From Chryseobacterium turcicum (GTDB taxonomy: Bacteria; Bacteroidota; Bacteroidia; Flavobacteriales; Weeksellaceae), in the NCBI RefSeq assembly GCF_021010565.1, contig NZ_JAJNAY010000001.1, positions 1,964,001-2,028,000 on the forward strand: 64,000 bases of DNA, read 5' to 3'. Below, piece after piece: positions 50,230 to 58,663 of this stretch. The translations under genes were made by a program, and so were the position numbers. A model generated the notes under the pieces. That model was not told where the DNA came from. It searched no databases and saw only the letters and a list, made by a program, of their open reading frames with translations. The stretch's first letter is position 1. Every line of letters starts with the position of its first letter.

Positions 50230-50598
50230 ATGAAAAATTTTTTAGTAGTTTTAAAAGGATTAGGATTGTTTTTGCTAATGTCTGCATTGCTTTTTGTTTT
50301 GCAATGGCAGTTGGCAGAAAACAATGTGATTGTGCTCAATTATAAAATTCACATTCTGATATTTTTTATTACACTCATTAGTTTGTTAACGATGTTTGTG
50401 GTTTTTATCTTAGAGAAAAAAAATATCATAGGATTTATTTTTCTGGGGTTTGTGGTTTTTAAATTCTTTGCAATGGGGTATATTGCTGTGTTTCAGGAAG
50501 AATTTAAGCTAAATATTATCCCATACTTTATTTTGTATTGGATTTATTTGACGATAGAAGTGGTTTTTGTTTTAAAGTTAGTTAAAAAACAAGACTAA
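50230..50598 (+). CDS. Small four-helix membrane protein upstream of atpB
   Basis: This is a 122-residue integral membrane protein with four predicted membrane helices and a Lys-rich end (KLVKKQD). It has no enzymatic motif. Its place 87 bases before atpB recalls the AtpI-type or DUF6168-type membrane proteins that precede F-type ATP synthase genes and may help assemble the c-ring; I recall DUF6168 proteins at this position in flavobacteria but could not check. An in-frame ATG at 50212 lies upstream of the promoter box, so 50230 is the start. Confidence 0.6.
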   Translation: MKNFLVVLKGLGLFLLMSALLFVLQWQLAENNVIVLNYKIHILIFFITLISLLTMFVVFILEKKNIIGFIFLGFVVFKFFAMGYIAVFQEEFKLNIIPYFILYWIYLTIEVVFVLKLVKKQD

Positions 50599-50648
50599 TA
50601 TCATGTAATATAAAATTGAAGAATCACTAAAAATCGAATAAAAATTTA

Positions 50649-50656
50649 TATTTTTG
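50649..50656 (+). promoter_or_regulatory. Candidate -7 box of the atp operon
   Basis: TATTTTTG lies 30 bases before atpB. The only nearby TTG is 30 bases upstream, too far for a standard promoter. Confidence 0.4.
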
Positions 50657-50685
50657 CAAAAAATTTAGGAAATAAAAGTCTAGTC

Positions 50686-51762
50686 ATGAGTTTTAAAAAA
50701 CTGTTAATCGCCCTCTATCTTTTTGTCTTCTGCTTTAGTTTTGCAGAAACACATGAAGGTACTGCGGAAGCTGCAAAGGATGAAGTATACAATCCGGTTC
50801 CATTTATTATGCACCATATTGCGGATGCACACAATTGGCATCTTTGGGGTGAAGGTCACAATTCTGTAGGAATTTCTTTACCTGTAATTCTTTGGGATAA
50901 TGGTTTGAAAGTATTCAGCTCTGAAAAATTCGGTCACGAAGAAGAGAAAGTTGCTGAAGTAGATGGTAACTTCTACAAAGTACACCACAACAAAATTTAT
51001 TCTACCAATGCTGCAGGTGATTTAAACATGCACGACGGTCATCCTACAAACAATGAGCCTTTAGATTTCTCAATCACTAAAGTAGTTGCTCAGATGTTAT
51101 TAGCTGCAATTATTTTATTAATTATTGGTATAGCTTCAGCTGCAAGTTATAAAAAATCTCAGGTTCCTTCAGGAATTGCAAAATTCATCGAGCCTCTTGT
51201 AGTTTTTGTAAGAGATGATATTGCTTTGCAAAACATCGGATCTGTAAGATATAGAAAATATGTACCTTATTTGGTAACTCTATTTTTATTCATCTGGCTT
51301 CTTAATATCTTAGGATTACTTCCAGGAGCTGCAAATACAACAGGTAACATTGCATTTACAATGGTTTTAGCAGTATTTACTTTGCTAATTGTAAACTTAA
51401 GCGGTAGAAAAACATACTGGATGCACATGTTGGATCCTTTAGGAAAGAATATGCCATTTGGTGGTAAGATTTTAATCTACATCATCCTTATTCCTGTAGA
51501 ATTATTAGGAATTATTACAAAACCTTTTGCATTGATGATTCGTCTTTTTGCCAACATGACAGCAGGACACATCATTATCATGAGTTTGATTTCTTTGATT
51601 TTCATCATGAAAACTTACTTGATTACACCGGTATCTATCGGTTTAGCATTATTCATTTATGTATTGGAAGTATTGGTAGCAGCTTTACAGGCTTATATCT
51701 TTACAATGTTGACAGCATTATTTATCGGGTCGGCGGTAGAAGAACCTCACCACGATCATTAA
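50686..51762 (+). CDS. atpB: F0F1 ATP synthase subunit a
   Basis: This 358-residue subunit forms the proton half-channels. The essential Arg is in ALMIRLFANMTAGH near residue 286. The N-terminus is unusual: a signal-like segment (LLIALYLFVFCFSFAE, 6-21) is followed by about 110 residues of probable periplasmic sequence rich in His, Asn and acidic residues (HHIADAHNWHLWGEGHNS) before the first core helix near 130. Such extended a subunits occur in Bacteroidota. The C-terminus ends in EEPHHDH. It begins the atpBEFHAG operon. Confidence 0.95.
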   Translation: MSFKKLLIALYLFVFCFSFAETHEGTAEAAKDEVYNPVPFIMHHIADAHNWHLWGEGHNSVGISLPVILWDNGLKVFSSEKFGHEEEKVAEVDGNFYKVHHNKIYSTNAAGDLNMHDGHPTNNEPLDFSITKVVAQMLLAAIILLIIGIASAASYKKSQVPSGIAKFIEPLVVFVRDDIALQNIGSVRYRKYVPYLVTLFLFIWLLNILGLLPGAANTTGNIAFTMVLAVFTLLIVNLSGRKTYWMHMLDPLGKNMPFGGKILIYIILIPVELLGIITKPFALMIRLFANMTAGHIIIMSLISLIFIMKTYLITPVSIGLALFIYVLEVLVAALQAYIFTMLTALFIGSAVEEPHHDH

Positions 51763-51789
51763 TTGAAATTTAGAATTAAGAAAAAATAA

Positions 51790-52014
<225 letters not shown>

Positions 52015-52030
52015 GAATAGTAAACAAATA

Positions 52031-52065
52031 GAATTCTACAAACGGTTGGTTTGTAGAATTCTTTT
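52031..52065 (+). terminator. Intra-operon hairpin between atpE and atpF
   Basis: GAATTCTACAAAC (52031-52043) and GTTTGTAGAATTC (52049-52061) form a perfect 13-base stem with loop GGTTG, then TTTT. It may act as a partial terminator or as a barrier to 3' decay of the atpE message. Confidence 0.75.
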
Positions 52066-52104
52066 AAAAAAGTTAAAACAAATTAAAAAAATAATTGATA
52101 TAAA

Positions 52105-52599
52105 ATGGAATTATTAACTCCTTCAATTGGTAACATATTCTGGACAGCAGTAGTATTTTTATTATTGGTAGTTCTTCTTAAAGCTTTTGCTTGGAAGCCT
52201 ATCCTTAGTGCTGTGAAAGAAAGAGAAGACAATATTCAGGATGCTCTTAACCAGGCTAAATTGGCTAAAAAAGAGATGGAAACTCTTAAAGCGGATAACG
52301 AAAGAATTATGCGTGAGGCTAAAATCGAAAGAGATGCTATGTTAAAAGAAGCTAGAGAAATCAAAGACAGAATTGTAGCTGAAGCTAAAGATGCAGCTAA
52401 GTCTGAAGGAGATAAATTAATCGAAGCTGCAAGACAAACAATCAACGAAGAGAAAAATGCTGCAATGGCAGATATTAAATCTCAAATCGGTATTTTGTCT
52501 GTAAATATCGCAGAATCTATCTTGAAGCAAAAGCTTGAAAACAGCGAAGCTCAAAACGAATTGGTTCAGAATTATTTAAACAAATCAAATCTTAACTAA
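52105..52599 (+). CDS. atpF: F0F1 ATP synthase subunit b
   Basis: This is a 164-residue subunit with one N-terminal membrane helix (IFWTAVVFLLLVVLLKAFAW, 11-30) and a long charged coiled coil forming the peripheral stalk. There is only one b-type gene, so a homodimer is expected. It is followed by atpH 2 bases later. Confidence 0.95.
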   Translation: MELLTPSIGNIFWTAVVFLLLVVLLKAFAWKPILSAVKEREDNIQDALNQAKLAKKEMETLKADNERIMREAKIERDAMLKEAREIKDRIVAEAKDAAKSEGDKLIEAARQTINEEKNAAMADIKSQIGILSVNIAESILKQKLENSEAQNELVQNYLNKSNLN

Positions 52600-52601
52600 G
52601 A

Positions 52602-53141
52602 ATGCTTACATCTAAAGTAGCTAAAAGATACGCACAAGGTTTACTAGAATTCACCAACGAATCTGGGCAAACTGAAGCGGTTTTTTCTGAAATGAAAGAT
52701 GTAGTGAAGCTGATGTCTGAATCTAAAGATTTGAACAAATTTTTCCTTACACCTTATATTGATGCTCATAAGAAAACTGAGATTGCAAACGAAATTTTTA
52801 AAAACTTTTCACCTGTAGCTCAGAATTTGATTAAACTGATCATCAAAAACGGAAGAGAAAACCAAATTAAAAATATTGCACAGCAGTATATCAATGAAGT
52901 TGAAGATATTAACGGGATTCAAAGAGTTACGATTACTACCGCAACACCACTTTCTCAAGAAAATATCGATCAAATTTTGAAGTCTACCTCTTTAGTAAAT
53001 GCACAAAGTAATGCAGATGTTGAAGTAAATGTAAAACCTGAAATCTTAGGAGGTTACATTTTAAGAGTAGGAGATCAACAAGTTGACGCTTCTGTGAAAT
53101 CAAAATTGAATAAGATTAAAAAAGACTTTCAGTTAAATTAA
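52602..53141 (+). CDS. atpH: F0F1 ATP synthase subunit delta
   Basis: This 179-residue subunit links the peripheral stalk to the top of F1. The N-terminal helical domain starts SKVAKRYAQGLLEFTNESGQ, and the family signature near the C-terminus is EVNVKPEILGGYILRVGDQQ (about 141-160). The start is 2 bases after atpF, so translation is probably coupled. Confidence 0.95.
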   Translation: MLTSKVAKRYAQGLLEFTNESGQTEAVFSEMKDVVKLMSESKDLNKFFLTPYIDAHKKTEIANEIFKNFSPVAQNLIKLIIKNGRENQIKNIAQQYINEVEDINGIQRVTITTATPLSQENIDQILKSTSLVNAQSNADVEVNVKPEILGGYILRVGDQQVDASVKSKLNKIKKDFQLN

Positions 53142-53159
53142 GAAAAAAACAACCATACA

Positions 53160-54737
53160 ATGGCAGAAATAAATCCAGCAGAAGTATCTGCGATCTTAAA
53201 ACAGCAATTGGCCAACTTCGATACTCAATCTAATGTTGAGGAAGTAGGTACAGTTCTTACCATCGGTGATGGTATTGCTCGTGTTTACGGGTTAGAAAAT
53301 GTACAATACGGTGAGTTGGTAAAATTTGCTAGCGATGTAGAAGGTATCGTACTAAACCTTGAAGAAGACAACGTAGGTGTTGCTTTACTAGGGGAAAGTA
53401 AATTGGTAAGAGAAGGAGATACCGTAAAAAGAACAAACAGAATTTCTTCTATTAAAGTAGGAGAAGGGATGTTAGGTAGAGTAGTTGATACTCTAGGTAA
53501 CCCTATCGATGGTAAAGGTCCTATTACAGGAGATTTATACGAAATGCCATTAGAAAGAAAAGCTCCCGGAGTTATCTACAGACAACCGGTAACTGAGCCT
53601 TTACAAACAGGTATCGTTGCAATCGACTCTATGATCCCTGTAGGAAGAGGTCAGAGAGAATTGATTATTGGTGACAGACAGACAGGTAAAACTACTGTTG
53701 CTATTGATACAATCATCAACCAAAAAGAATTTTTTGATGCTGGTCAGCCAGTATATTGTATATATGTTGCAATCGGACAAAAAGCTTCTACAGTAGCTCA
53801 GATTGTAAAAACATTATCAGACAAAGGGGCTTTAGCATATACAGTAATTGTTGCAGCTAATGCTTCAGATCCAGTTCCTATGCAGGTTTATTCTGCAATG
53901 GCAGGGGCATCTATCGGTGAGTTCTTCAGAGACTCTGGTAGACCAGCTTTGATCGTTTATGATGATTTATCTAAACAAGCAGTTGCTTACCGTGAGCTTT
54001 CTCTACTATTGAGAAGACCACCGGGACGTGAGGCTTATCCTGGAGACGTTTTCTATCTTCACTCAAGATTATTAGAAAGAGCTGCAAAAGTAATCGCTGA
54101 TGACAATATTGCAAGCCAAATGAATGATTTACCTGAGTCTCTAAGACCAATCGTAAAAGGGGGTGGTTCATTAACGGCACTTCCTATTATCGAAACTCAG
54201 GCGGGTGACGTTTCTGCGTATATTCCAACAAACGTAATCTCTATTACTGACGGACAGATTTTCTTGGAGTCTGATTTATTCAACTCAGGAGTTCGTCCAG
54301 CAATCAATGTAGGTATTTCTGTATCTCGTGTTGGAGGTAATGCTCAGATTAAATCAATGAAAAAAGTTTCTGGAACTCTTAAATTAGACCAGGCTCAATA
54401 TAAAGAATTGGAGGCGTTTGCTAAATTCGGTTCAGACCTTGATGCTTCTACTTTAGCAGTTATCTCTAAAGGAGAAAGAAACGTTGAGTTGTTGAAGCAG
54501 CCAGTTAACTCTCCACTTCCTGTTGATAGCCAAGTTGCTATGATCTATGCAGGTACAGAGAACTTAATGAGAAACGTTCCTATCAAAAAAGTAAAAGAAT
54601 TCCAACACGAATATATCGAGTTCCTAAGATCTAAGCACCCTGAAACAATGGCAGCTCTTAAATCTGGAAAATTCGATAACGATATTACAGGTGTTCTTAA
54701 GCAAGTTGCTACAGATTTAGCTTCAAAATATAATTAA
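53160..54737 (+). CDS. atpA: F0F1 ATP synthase subunit alpha
   Basis: This 525-residue subunit has a P-loop GDRQTGKT (about 171-178), the DELSEEN-equivalent N-terminal barrel, and the C-terminal helical domain. It occupies the non-catalytic nucleotide sites of F1. It is the fifth gene of the operon. The next gene, atpG, is separated by 88 bases containing an AT-rich hairpin and a dispersed repeat. The catalytic beta subunit (atpD) is not in this window. Confidence 0.96.
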   Translation: MAEINPAEVSAILKQQLANFDTQSNVEEVGTVLTIGDGIARVYGLENVQYGELVKFASDVEGIVLNLEEDNVGVALLGESKLVREGDTVKRTNRISSIKVGEGMLGRVVDTLGNPIDGKGPITGDLYEMPLERKAPGVIYRQPVTEPLQTGIVAIDSMIPVGRGQRELIIGDRQTGKTTVAIDTIINQKEFFDAGQPVYCIYVAIGQKASTVAQIVKTLSDKGALAYTVIVAANASDPVPMQVYSAMAGASIGEFFRDSGRPALIVYDDLSKQAVAYRELSLLLRRPPGREAYPGDVFYLHSRLLERAAKVIADDNIASQMNDLPESLRPIVKGGGSLTALPIIETQAGDVSAYIPTNVISITDGQIFLESDLFNSGVRPAINVGISVSRVGGNAQIKSMKKVSGTLKLDQAQYKELEAFAKFGSDLDASTLAVISKGERNVELLKQPVNSPLPVDSQVAMIYAGTENLMRNVPIKKVKEFQHEYIEFLRSKHPETMAALKSGKFDNDITGVLKQVATDLASKYN

Positions 54738-54750
54738 TTTAGATAATTTG

Positions 54751-54823
54751 AAAATTAGATAATTTGAGAATTTTTTATTCAAATTATCTAATTTTTCTCA
54801 AATTTTCAAATTTTCAAATTAAA
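54751..54823 (+). terminator. AT-rich hairpin and repeat between atpA and atpG
   Basis: AAAATTAGATAATTTGA (54751-54767) and its complement at 54779-54795 form a perfect 17-base stem, followed by T residues. The repeat 54802-54823, shared with 34339-34360, then runs up to the atpG start. It may attenuate transcription before atpG. Confidence 0.55.
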
Positions 54824-54825
54824 AA

Positions 54826-55695
54826 ATGGCAAACTTAAAAGAAATACGAGGAAGAATTACTTCAATTTCATCTACGATGCAAATTACACGTGCTATGAAA
54901 ATGGTTTCCGCTGCGAAACTTAAAAAAGCACAAGATGCCATCGTAATGTTGAGACCTTATTCTGAAAAACTTCAGGAAATCATTCAGAATGTAAATTCTA
55001 GTTCAGATCCTGATCAGGTTTCTATTTACGCTCAGAAAAGAGAAGTAAAAAAAGTATTGTTTATTGCTGTAACTTCAAACAGAGGTTTGGCAGGTGCTTT
55101 CAACTCTTCTGTTGTAAAAGAATTAAATCACCAGTTTCAGAACAATGCTCAGTACGAAATTGAAATTCTTACCATTGGTAAAAAAGTTTATGATGCTGTA
55201 AGAAAAAACCGTGCGGTGTTTTCAAATGAAAGTGCAATTTTTGATAATCTTACTTTCGATAAAGTAGCAAATATTACAGAAAGTGTAATGGCTAGTTTTG
55301 TAGAAGGTAAATTTGATGAAGTATATGTTGTGTATAATAAATTTATCAACGCTGCAACTCAGGAAGTGATTACAGAGCAAGTTCTTCCAATTTCAATGGT
55401 TGAAACCGAGAAAGAAGAGAATCAAACTGAAACTGATTACATCTTTGAACCTAATAGAAACGAAATTTTAGATAATTTAATTCCGAAATCTATTAAAACT
55501 CAGGTTTTCAAAGCAGTTTTAGATTCTGTAGCTTCAGAACATGGTGCGAGAATGACAGCAATGCATAAAGCAACAGACAATGCAGAATCTCTTAGAAATG
55601 ATCTAAAGATTTTCTACAACAAAGCAAGACAAGCTGCTATTACAAACGAAATCTTAGAAATCGTTTCAGGAGCAGAAGCTTTGAAAAACTCGTAA
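54826..55695 (+). CDS. atpG: F0F1 ATP synthase subunit gamma
   Basis: This 289-residue central-stalk subunit begins with the signature ANLKEIRGRITSISSTMQIT, includes FIAVTSNRGLAGAFNSSVVK near 81-100, and ends with the C-terminal coiled-coil helix (SEHGARMTAMHKATDNAESL near 244-263). It is the last gene of the operon and is followed by a terminator. atpD and atpC must be at another locus, as in other Bacteroidota. Confidence 0.95.
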   Translation: MANLKEIRGRITSISSTMQITRAMKMVSAAKLKKAQDAIVMLRPYSEKLQEIIQNVNSSSDPDQVSIYAQKREVKKVLFIAVTSNRGLAGAFNSSVVKELNHQFQNNAQYEIEILTIGKKVYDAVRKNRAVFSNESAIFDNLTFDKVANITESVMASFVEGKFDEVYVVYNKFINAATQEVITEQVLPISMVETEKEENQTETDYIFEPNRNEILDNLIPKSIKTQVFKAVLDSVASEHGARMTAMHKATDNAESLRNDLKIFYNKARQAAITNEILEIVSGAEALKNS

Positions 55696-55715
55696 TAAAA
55701 TATTCAAAAAATATG

Positions 55716-55744
55716 AAAGCATCGATATCTTCGGTGCTTTTTTT
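55716..55744 (+). terminator. Terminator of the atp operon
   Basis: AAAGCATCGA (55716-55725) pairs with TCGGTGCTTT (55731-55740) with one wobble, followed by a T-run. Confidence 0.8.
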
Positions 55745-55769
55745 GTTAGTTTTATTTTGTATATCTTTG
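55741..55769 (+). promoter_or_regulatory. Candidate promoter of the CNNM/CBS gene
   Basis: TTTTG (55741-55745) lies 16 bases before TATCTTTG (55762-55769), slightly short of the usual spacing. The box lies 25 bases before the ATG. Confidence 0.5.
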
Positions 55770-55794
55770 CATTATAAAATATATTTTTTTTTAA

Positions 55795-57150
55795 ATGGAC
55801 TCAGACGTCGTCAAGCTTTTATTAGCGCTATTCTTAGTATTACTCAATGGTTTTTTTGTAGCCGCAGAATTCTCTATCGTTAAAGTTCGTTACTCTCAAA
55901 TTCAGCTTAAAGCTGCCGAAGGAAACTCTATGGCAAAACAAGCTGAGCATATTATTAAACATTTAGACGAGTATCTCTCTGCAACTCAGTTAGGTATAAC
56001 ATTAGCTTCACTTGCATTAGGTTTTGTGGGTGAAAGTGCACTTCATCATATTTTTGAAAATATTTTTCACTATTTCAATTTTCAGATTGCAGATGCTACG
56101 ATAACAAGTATCGCATTGGTTTCTAGTTTCCTTTTAATTACTGTAATGCATATTGTCTTCGGAGAATTGATTCCTAAATCTTTAGCGATTAGAAAATCAG
56201 AAGCAACAACCATGTTTATTGCAATGCCGTTGCGTATTTTCTACACCGTTTTCAAACCATTCATTTGGACGATGAATAAGATGTCGAACTTCTTTTTACG
56301 TTTAATGAAAGTGCATCCCGCCTCAGAAAACGAAATTCACTCGACTGAAGAGCTTCAGCTTTTGGTAAAACAATCAGCCGACAGCGGAGAAATTGAAGAA
56401 GAAAATTACGAAATCATCAAAAATGCATTTGATTTTACAGACCATTCTGCAAAACAAATCATGGTTCCGAGACAAAATATTACTTCTATTGATTTTTCTG
56501 ATGATTTGAATGAAATTATCGATAAAATTATGGATAGTGGATATTCCAGAATTCCGGTCTATGAAAATTCGATAGACAACATTATCGGTGTTTTTTATAC
56601 CAAAGAAATTATCAGAGAATTTGTTAAAAGAAAAGGACAGCTTAGTCATGATGATTTAAGAGAATTGATGCGTGAATCTTTCTTTGTGGTAGGAAGTAAG
56701 AAAATTTCAGACTTATTGAAGATTTTCCAACAGAAAAAACAGCATTTAGCAATTGTAATTGACGAATTTGGTGGAACTGAAGGAATTATCACGCTTGAAG
56801 ATATTTTGGAAGAATTGGTAGGAGAAATTCAGGATGAAGAAGATGATGAAGAAAAACTGGTTGATAAGATTGCTGAAAACACCTATTGGGTAAAAGCAAC
56901 GCAGCCATTGGAAGAAATTAACGAATCTTTGCCTAAAAAATTGACTCTTCCTGAAGAAAGCGAGTACAATACTTTAGCCGGATTTATTCTGCATGCTTTA
57001 GAAGATATTCCGGAAGAAAACCAGGAGTTTGACCTTGAAAATTATCATTTTAAGATTTTGAAAATGAATAATAAAAGCGTTGAAATGGTTGAGTTAAAGT
57101 ATATTGAGCCCAATATGGTAGATGATATATTAGATAAATTAGACGTTTAA
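55795..57150 (+). CDS. CNNM/CBS-domain transporter (HlyC/CorC family)
   Basis: This is a 451-residue membrane protein. The DUF21/CNNM membrane domain (residues 5 to about 185) starts LLLALFLVLLNGFFVAAEFS. A CBS pair (IMVPRQNITSIDF near 218 and KKQHLAIVIDEFGGTEGIIT near 318-337) and a C-terminal CorC_HlyC domain follow. It is annotated variously as a hemolysin or as a magnesium/cobalt efflux protein; a cation-transport role is most likely. It is followed 10 bases later by clpS, so one transcript is likely. Confidence 0.9.
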   Translation: MDSDVVKLLLALFLVLLNGFFVAAEFSIVKVRYSQIQLKAAEGNSMAKQAEHIIKHLDEYLSATQLGITLASLALGFVGESALHHIFENIFHYFNFQIADATITSIALVSSFLLITVMHIVFGELIPKSLAIRKSEATTMFIAMPLRIFYTVFKPFIWTMNKMSNFFLRLMKVHPASENEIHSTEELQLLVKQSADSGEIEEENYEIIKNAFDFTDHSAKQIMVPRQNITSIDFSDDLNEIIDKIMDSGYSRIPVYENSIDNIIGVFYTKEIIREFVKRKGQLSHDDLRELMRESFFVVGSKKISDLLKIFQQKKQHLAIVIDEFGGTEGIITLEDILEELVGEIQDEEDDEEKLVDKIAENTYWVKATQPLEEINESLPKKLTLPEESEYNTLAGFILHALEDIPEENQEFDLENYHFKILKMNNKSVEMVELKYIEPNMVDDILDKLDV

Positions 57151-57160
57151 ATATAAAATA

Positions 57161-57466
57161 ATGATTTTTTATAACAGCATAAAAGATTATGAAAATCCGA
57201 AACGAAAGTACGAAGAAGACGTATTGGTTTTGGATGATACAGATGAAGTGTATAAACTGATTCTGCATAATGACGATATTCATACTTTTGACGATGTAAT
57301 TGAAGCATTAATTCAAATTTGTAAGCACGACCCAATACAGGCAGAGCAATGCACGATGTTGGTTCATTTTAAAGGCAAATGCACGGTAAAAACAGGTTCA
57401 ATGGATCTTTTGAAACCGATGCACGAAAAATTAATAGCAAGAAGCCTAACAAGCGAAATCGTATAA
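57161..57466 (+). CDS. clpS: ClpS-like adaptor
   Basis: This 101-residue protein matches the ClpS fold. It has YKLILHNDDIHTFDDVIEAL at 30-49, with the NDD motif that lines the N-degron pocket, and HFKGKCTVKTGSM near 70-82 for ClpA/C contact. It directs proteins with destabilising N-terminal residues to ClpAP or ClpCP. It is downstream of the CNNM gene and ends at a terminator; no clp ATPase gene is nearby. Confidence 0.88.
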   Translation: MIFYNSIKDYENPKRKYEEDVLVLDDTDEVYKLILHNDDIHTFDDVIEALIQICKHDPIQAEQCTMLVHFKGKCTVKTGSMDLLKPMHEKLIARSLTSEIV

Positions 57467-57469
57467 TAT

Positions 57470-57498
57470 AAAACTCCGGCAATAGTCGGAGTTTTTTT
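57470..57498 (+). terminator. Terminator after clpS
   Basis: AAAACTCCG (57470-57478) pairs with CGGAGTTTT (57487-57495), followed by T residues. Confidence 0.85.
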
Positions 57499-57555
57499 TG
57501 AATCTAAACTAAGCTCTAAATTCTAATTTCTAACATCTCATTTCATCTAAAATAC

Positions 57556-57563
57556 TATCTTTG
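57556..57563 (+). promoter_or_regulatory. Candidate -7 box of udk
   Basis: TATCTTTG lies 25 bases before the ATG. The upstream region is a degenerate TTCTAACATCT repeat and lacks TTG. Confidence 0.45.
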
Positions 57564-57588
57564 TAAAAACTCTAAAGAAATAAATAGA

Positions 57589-58203
57589 ATGCTTGTAATA
57601 GGAATTGCCGGAGGTACAGGATCGGGCAAAACTACCGTTGTTGATAAAATTATTCAACAGCTTGATATTGAGGGAATGAATATTCTTTCTCAAGATAATT
57701 ATTATAATGATAATCACAATCTTACGCTTACAGAAAGAGAAGCTTTAAACTATGATCACCCAAAATCTATTGATTTTGCTTTACTGCTTCAGCATGTAAA
57801 AGCGTTGAAAAATAATGAAGCCATAGAGCAGCCTATTTATAGTTTTGTAACGCACGGAAGAACCGGAGATCATATTACCGTAGAACCAAAAAATGTTTTG
57901 GTCGTTGAGGGAATTCTGGTTTTAACCAATAAAGAATTATTGAAAGAATTTGACTTAAAAGTATTCGTACATGCAGATTCAGACGAGAGACTCATTAGGA
58001 GAATTAAAAGAGATACACAAGAGAGAGGAAGAGATCTGAATGAGGTTTTACACCGTTATCAGACTACCTTGAAGCCTATGCATCAGGAATTTATCGAACC
58101 TTCAAAAAACGAAGCCGATTTAATTATTCCCAATATGAGACAGAATTCTGTCGCGATTGATTTTTTAACAACAGTTATTAAAAATTCATTAAGAAAACAC
58201 TAA
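57589..58203 (+). CDS. udk: Uridine/cytidine kinase
   Basis: This 204-residue P-loop kinase phosphorylates uridine and cytidine to UMP and CMP in pyrimidine salvage. The P-loop is GIAGGTGSGKTT at 5-16; the substrate region is LSQDNYYNDNHNL near 34-46, and the lid is RRIKRDTQERGRD near 135-147. It is followed 1 base later by a DivIC-like gene, an arrangement often seen in Bacteroidota. Confidence 0.95.
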   Translation: MLVIGIAGGTGSGKTTVVDKIIQQLDIEGMNILSQDNYYNDNHNLTLTEREALNYDHPKSIDFALLLQHVKALKNNEAIEQPIYSFVTHGRTGDHITVEPKNVLVVEGILVLTNKELLKEFDLKVFVHADSDERLIRRIKRDTQERGRDLNEVLHRYQTTLKPMHQEFIEPSKNEADLIIPNMRQNSVAIDFLTTVIKNSLRKH

Positions 58204-58204
58204 A

Positions 58205-58561
58205 ATGGAAGAGAAAGAGCTTATTAAAGAGATCAAACCAAAATCGGAAACGTTTAAATTTTTTCAGAGTTATGTTTTAAACAAATATATTCTGACAATT
58301 TTCTTGTTTTTGGTGTGGATGATTTTCTTTGATCAAACTTCTTTTCTTGTTATCCATGAGCTTAATGGCGAAATTAATAAATACGAAGAACAGCTCGATT
58401 ATTACAAATCAGAATACGAAAAGAATGATAAATTCTACAAAAAACTGATGAATAATAAATCTGAAAAAGAAAAATACGCCAGAGAAAATTACTTTATGAA
58501 AAAACCTAACGAGGAAATTTTCATCCTCGTTGTAGATAGTGCAAATATTGCTAAAAAATAA
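58205..58561 (+). CDS. FtsB/DivIC-like septum formation initiator
   Basis: This is a 118-residue bitopic membrane protein. One membrane helix (ILTIFLFLVWMIFFDQTSFL, about 30-49) is followed by a periplasmic coiled coil (EINKYEEQLDYYKSEYEKND) and a short end domain (YFMKKPNEEIFIL). This is the layout of DivIC/FtsB, which tethers division septum proteins. It is immediately downstream of udk in the same operon. Confidence 0.85.
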   Translation: MEEKELIKEIKPKSETFKFFQSYVLNKYILTIFLFLVWMIFFDQTSFLVIHELNGEINKYEEQLDYYKSEYEKNDKFYKKLMNNKSEKEKYARENYFMKKPNEEIFILVVDSANIAKK

Positions 58562-58635
58562 TTTTAAAGTAAATTTTGCAAATAGTCAATCAGCTTCGCT
58601 GTCAATTTAAAATAAGTACGCAAATCTAGATTGCC

Positions 58636-58656
58636 CATTACTCATTACCTATTACC
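58636..58656. repeat. ATTACTCATTAC-type repeat before mutA
   Basis: CATTACTCATTACCTATTAC lies just before the mutA start. It shares a 12-base core with 13281-13305 and a near copy at about 41588-41612. Confidence 0.5.
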
Positions 58657-58663
58657 ATCATTT

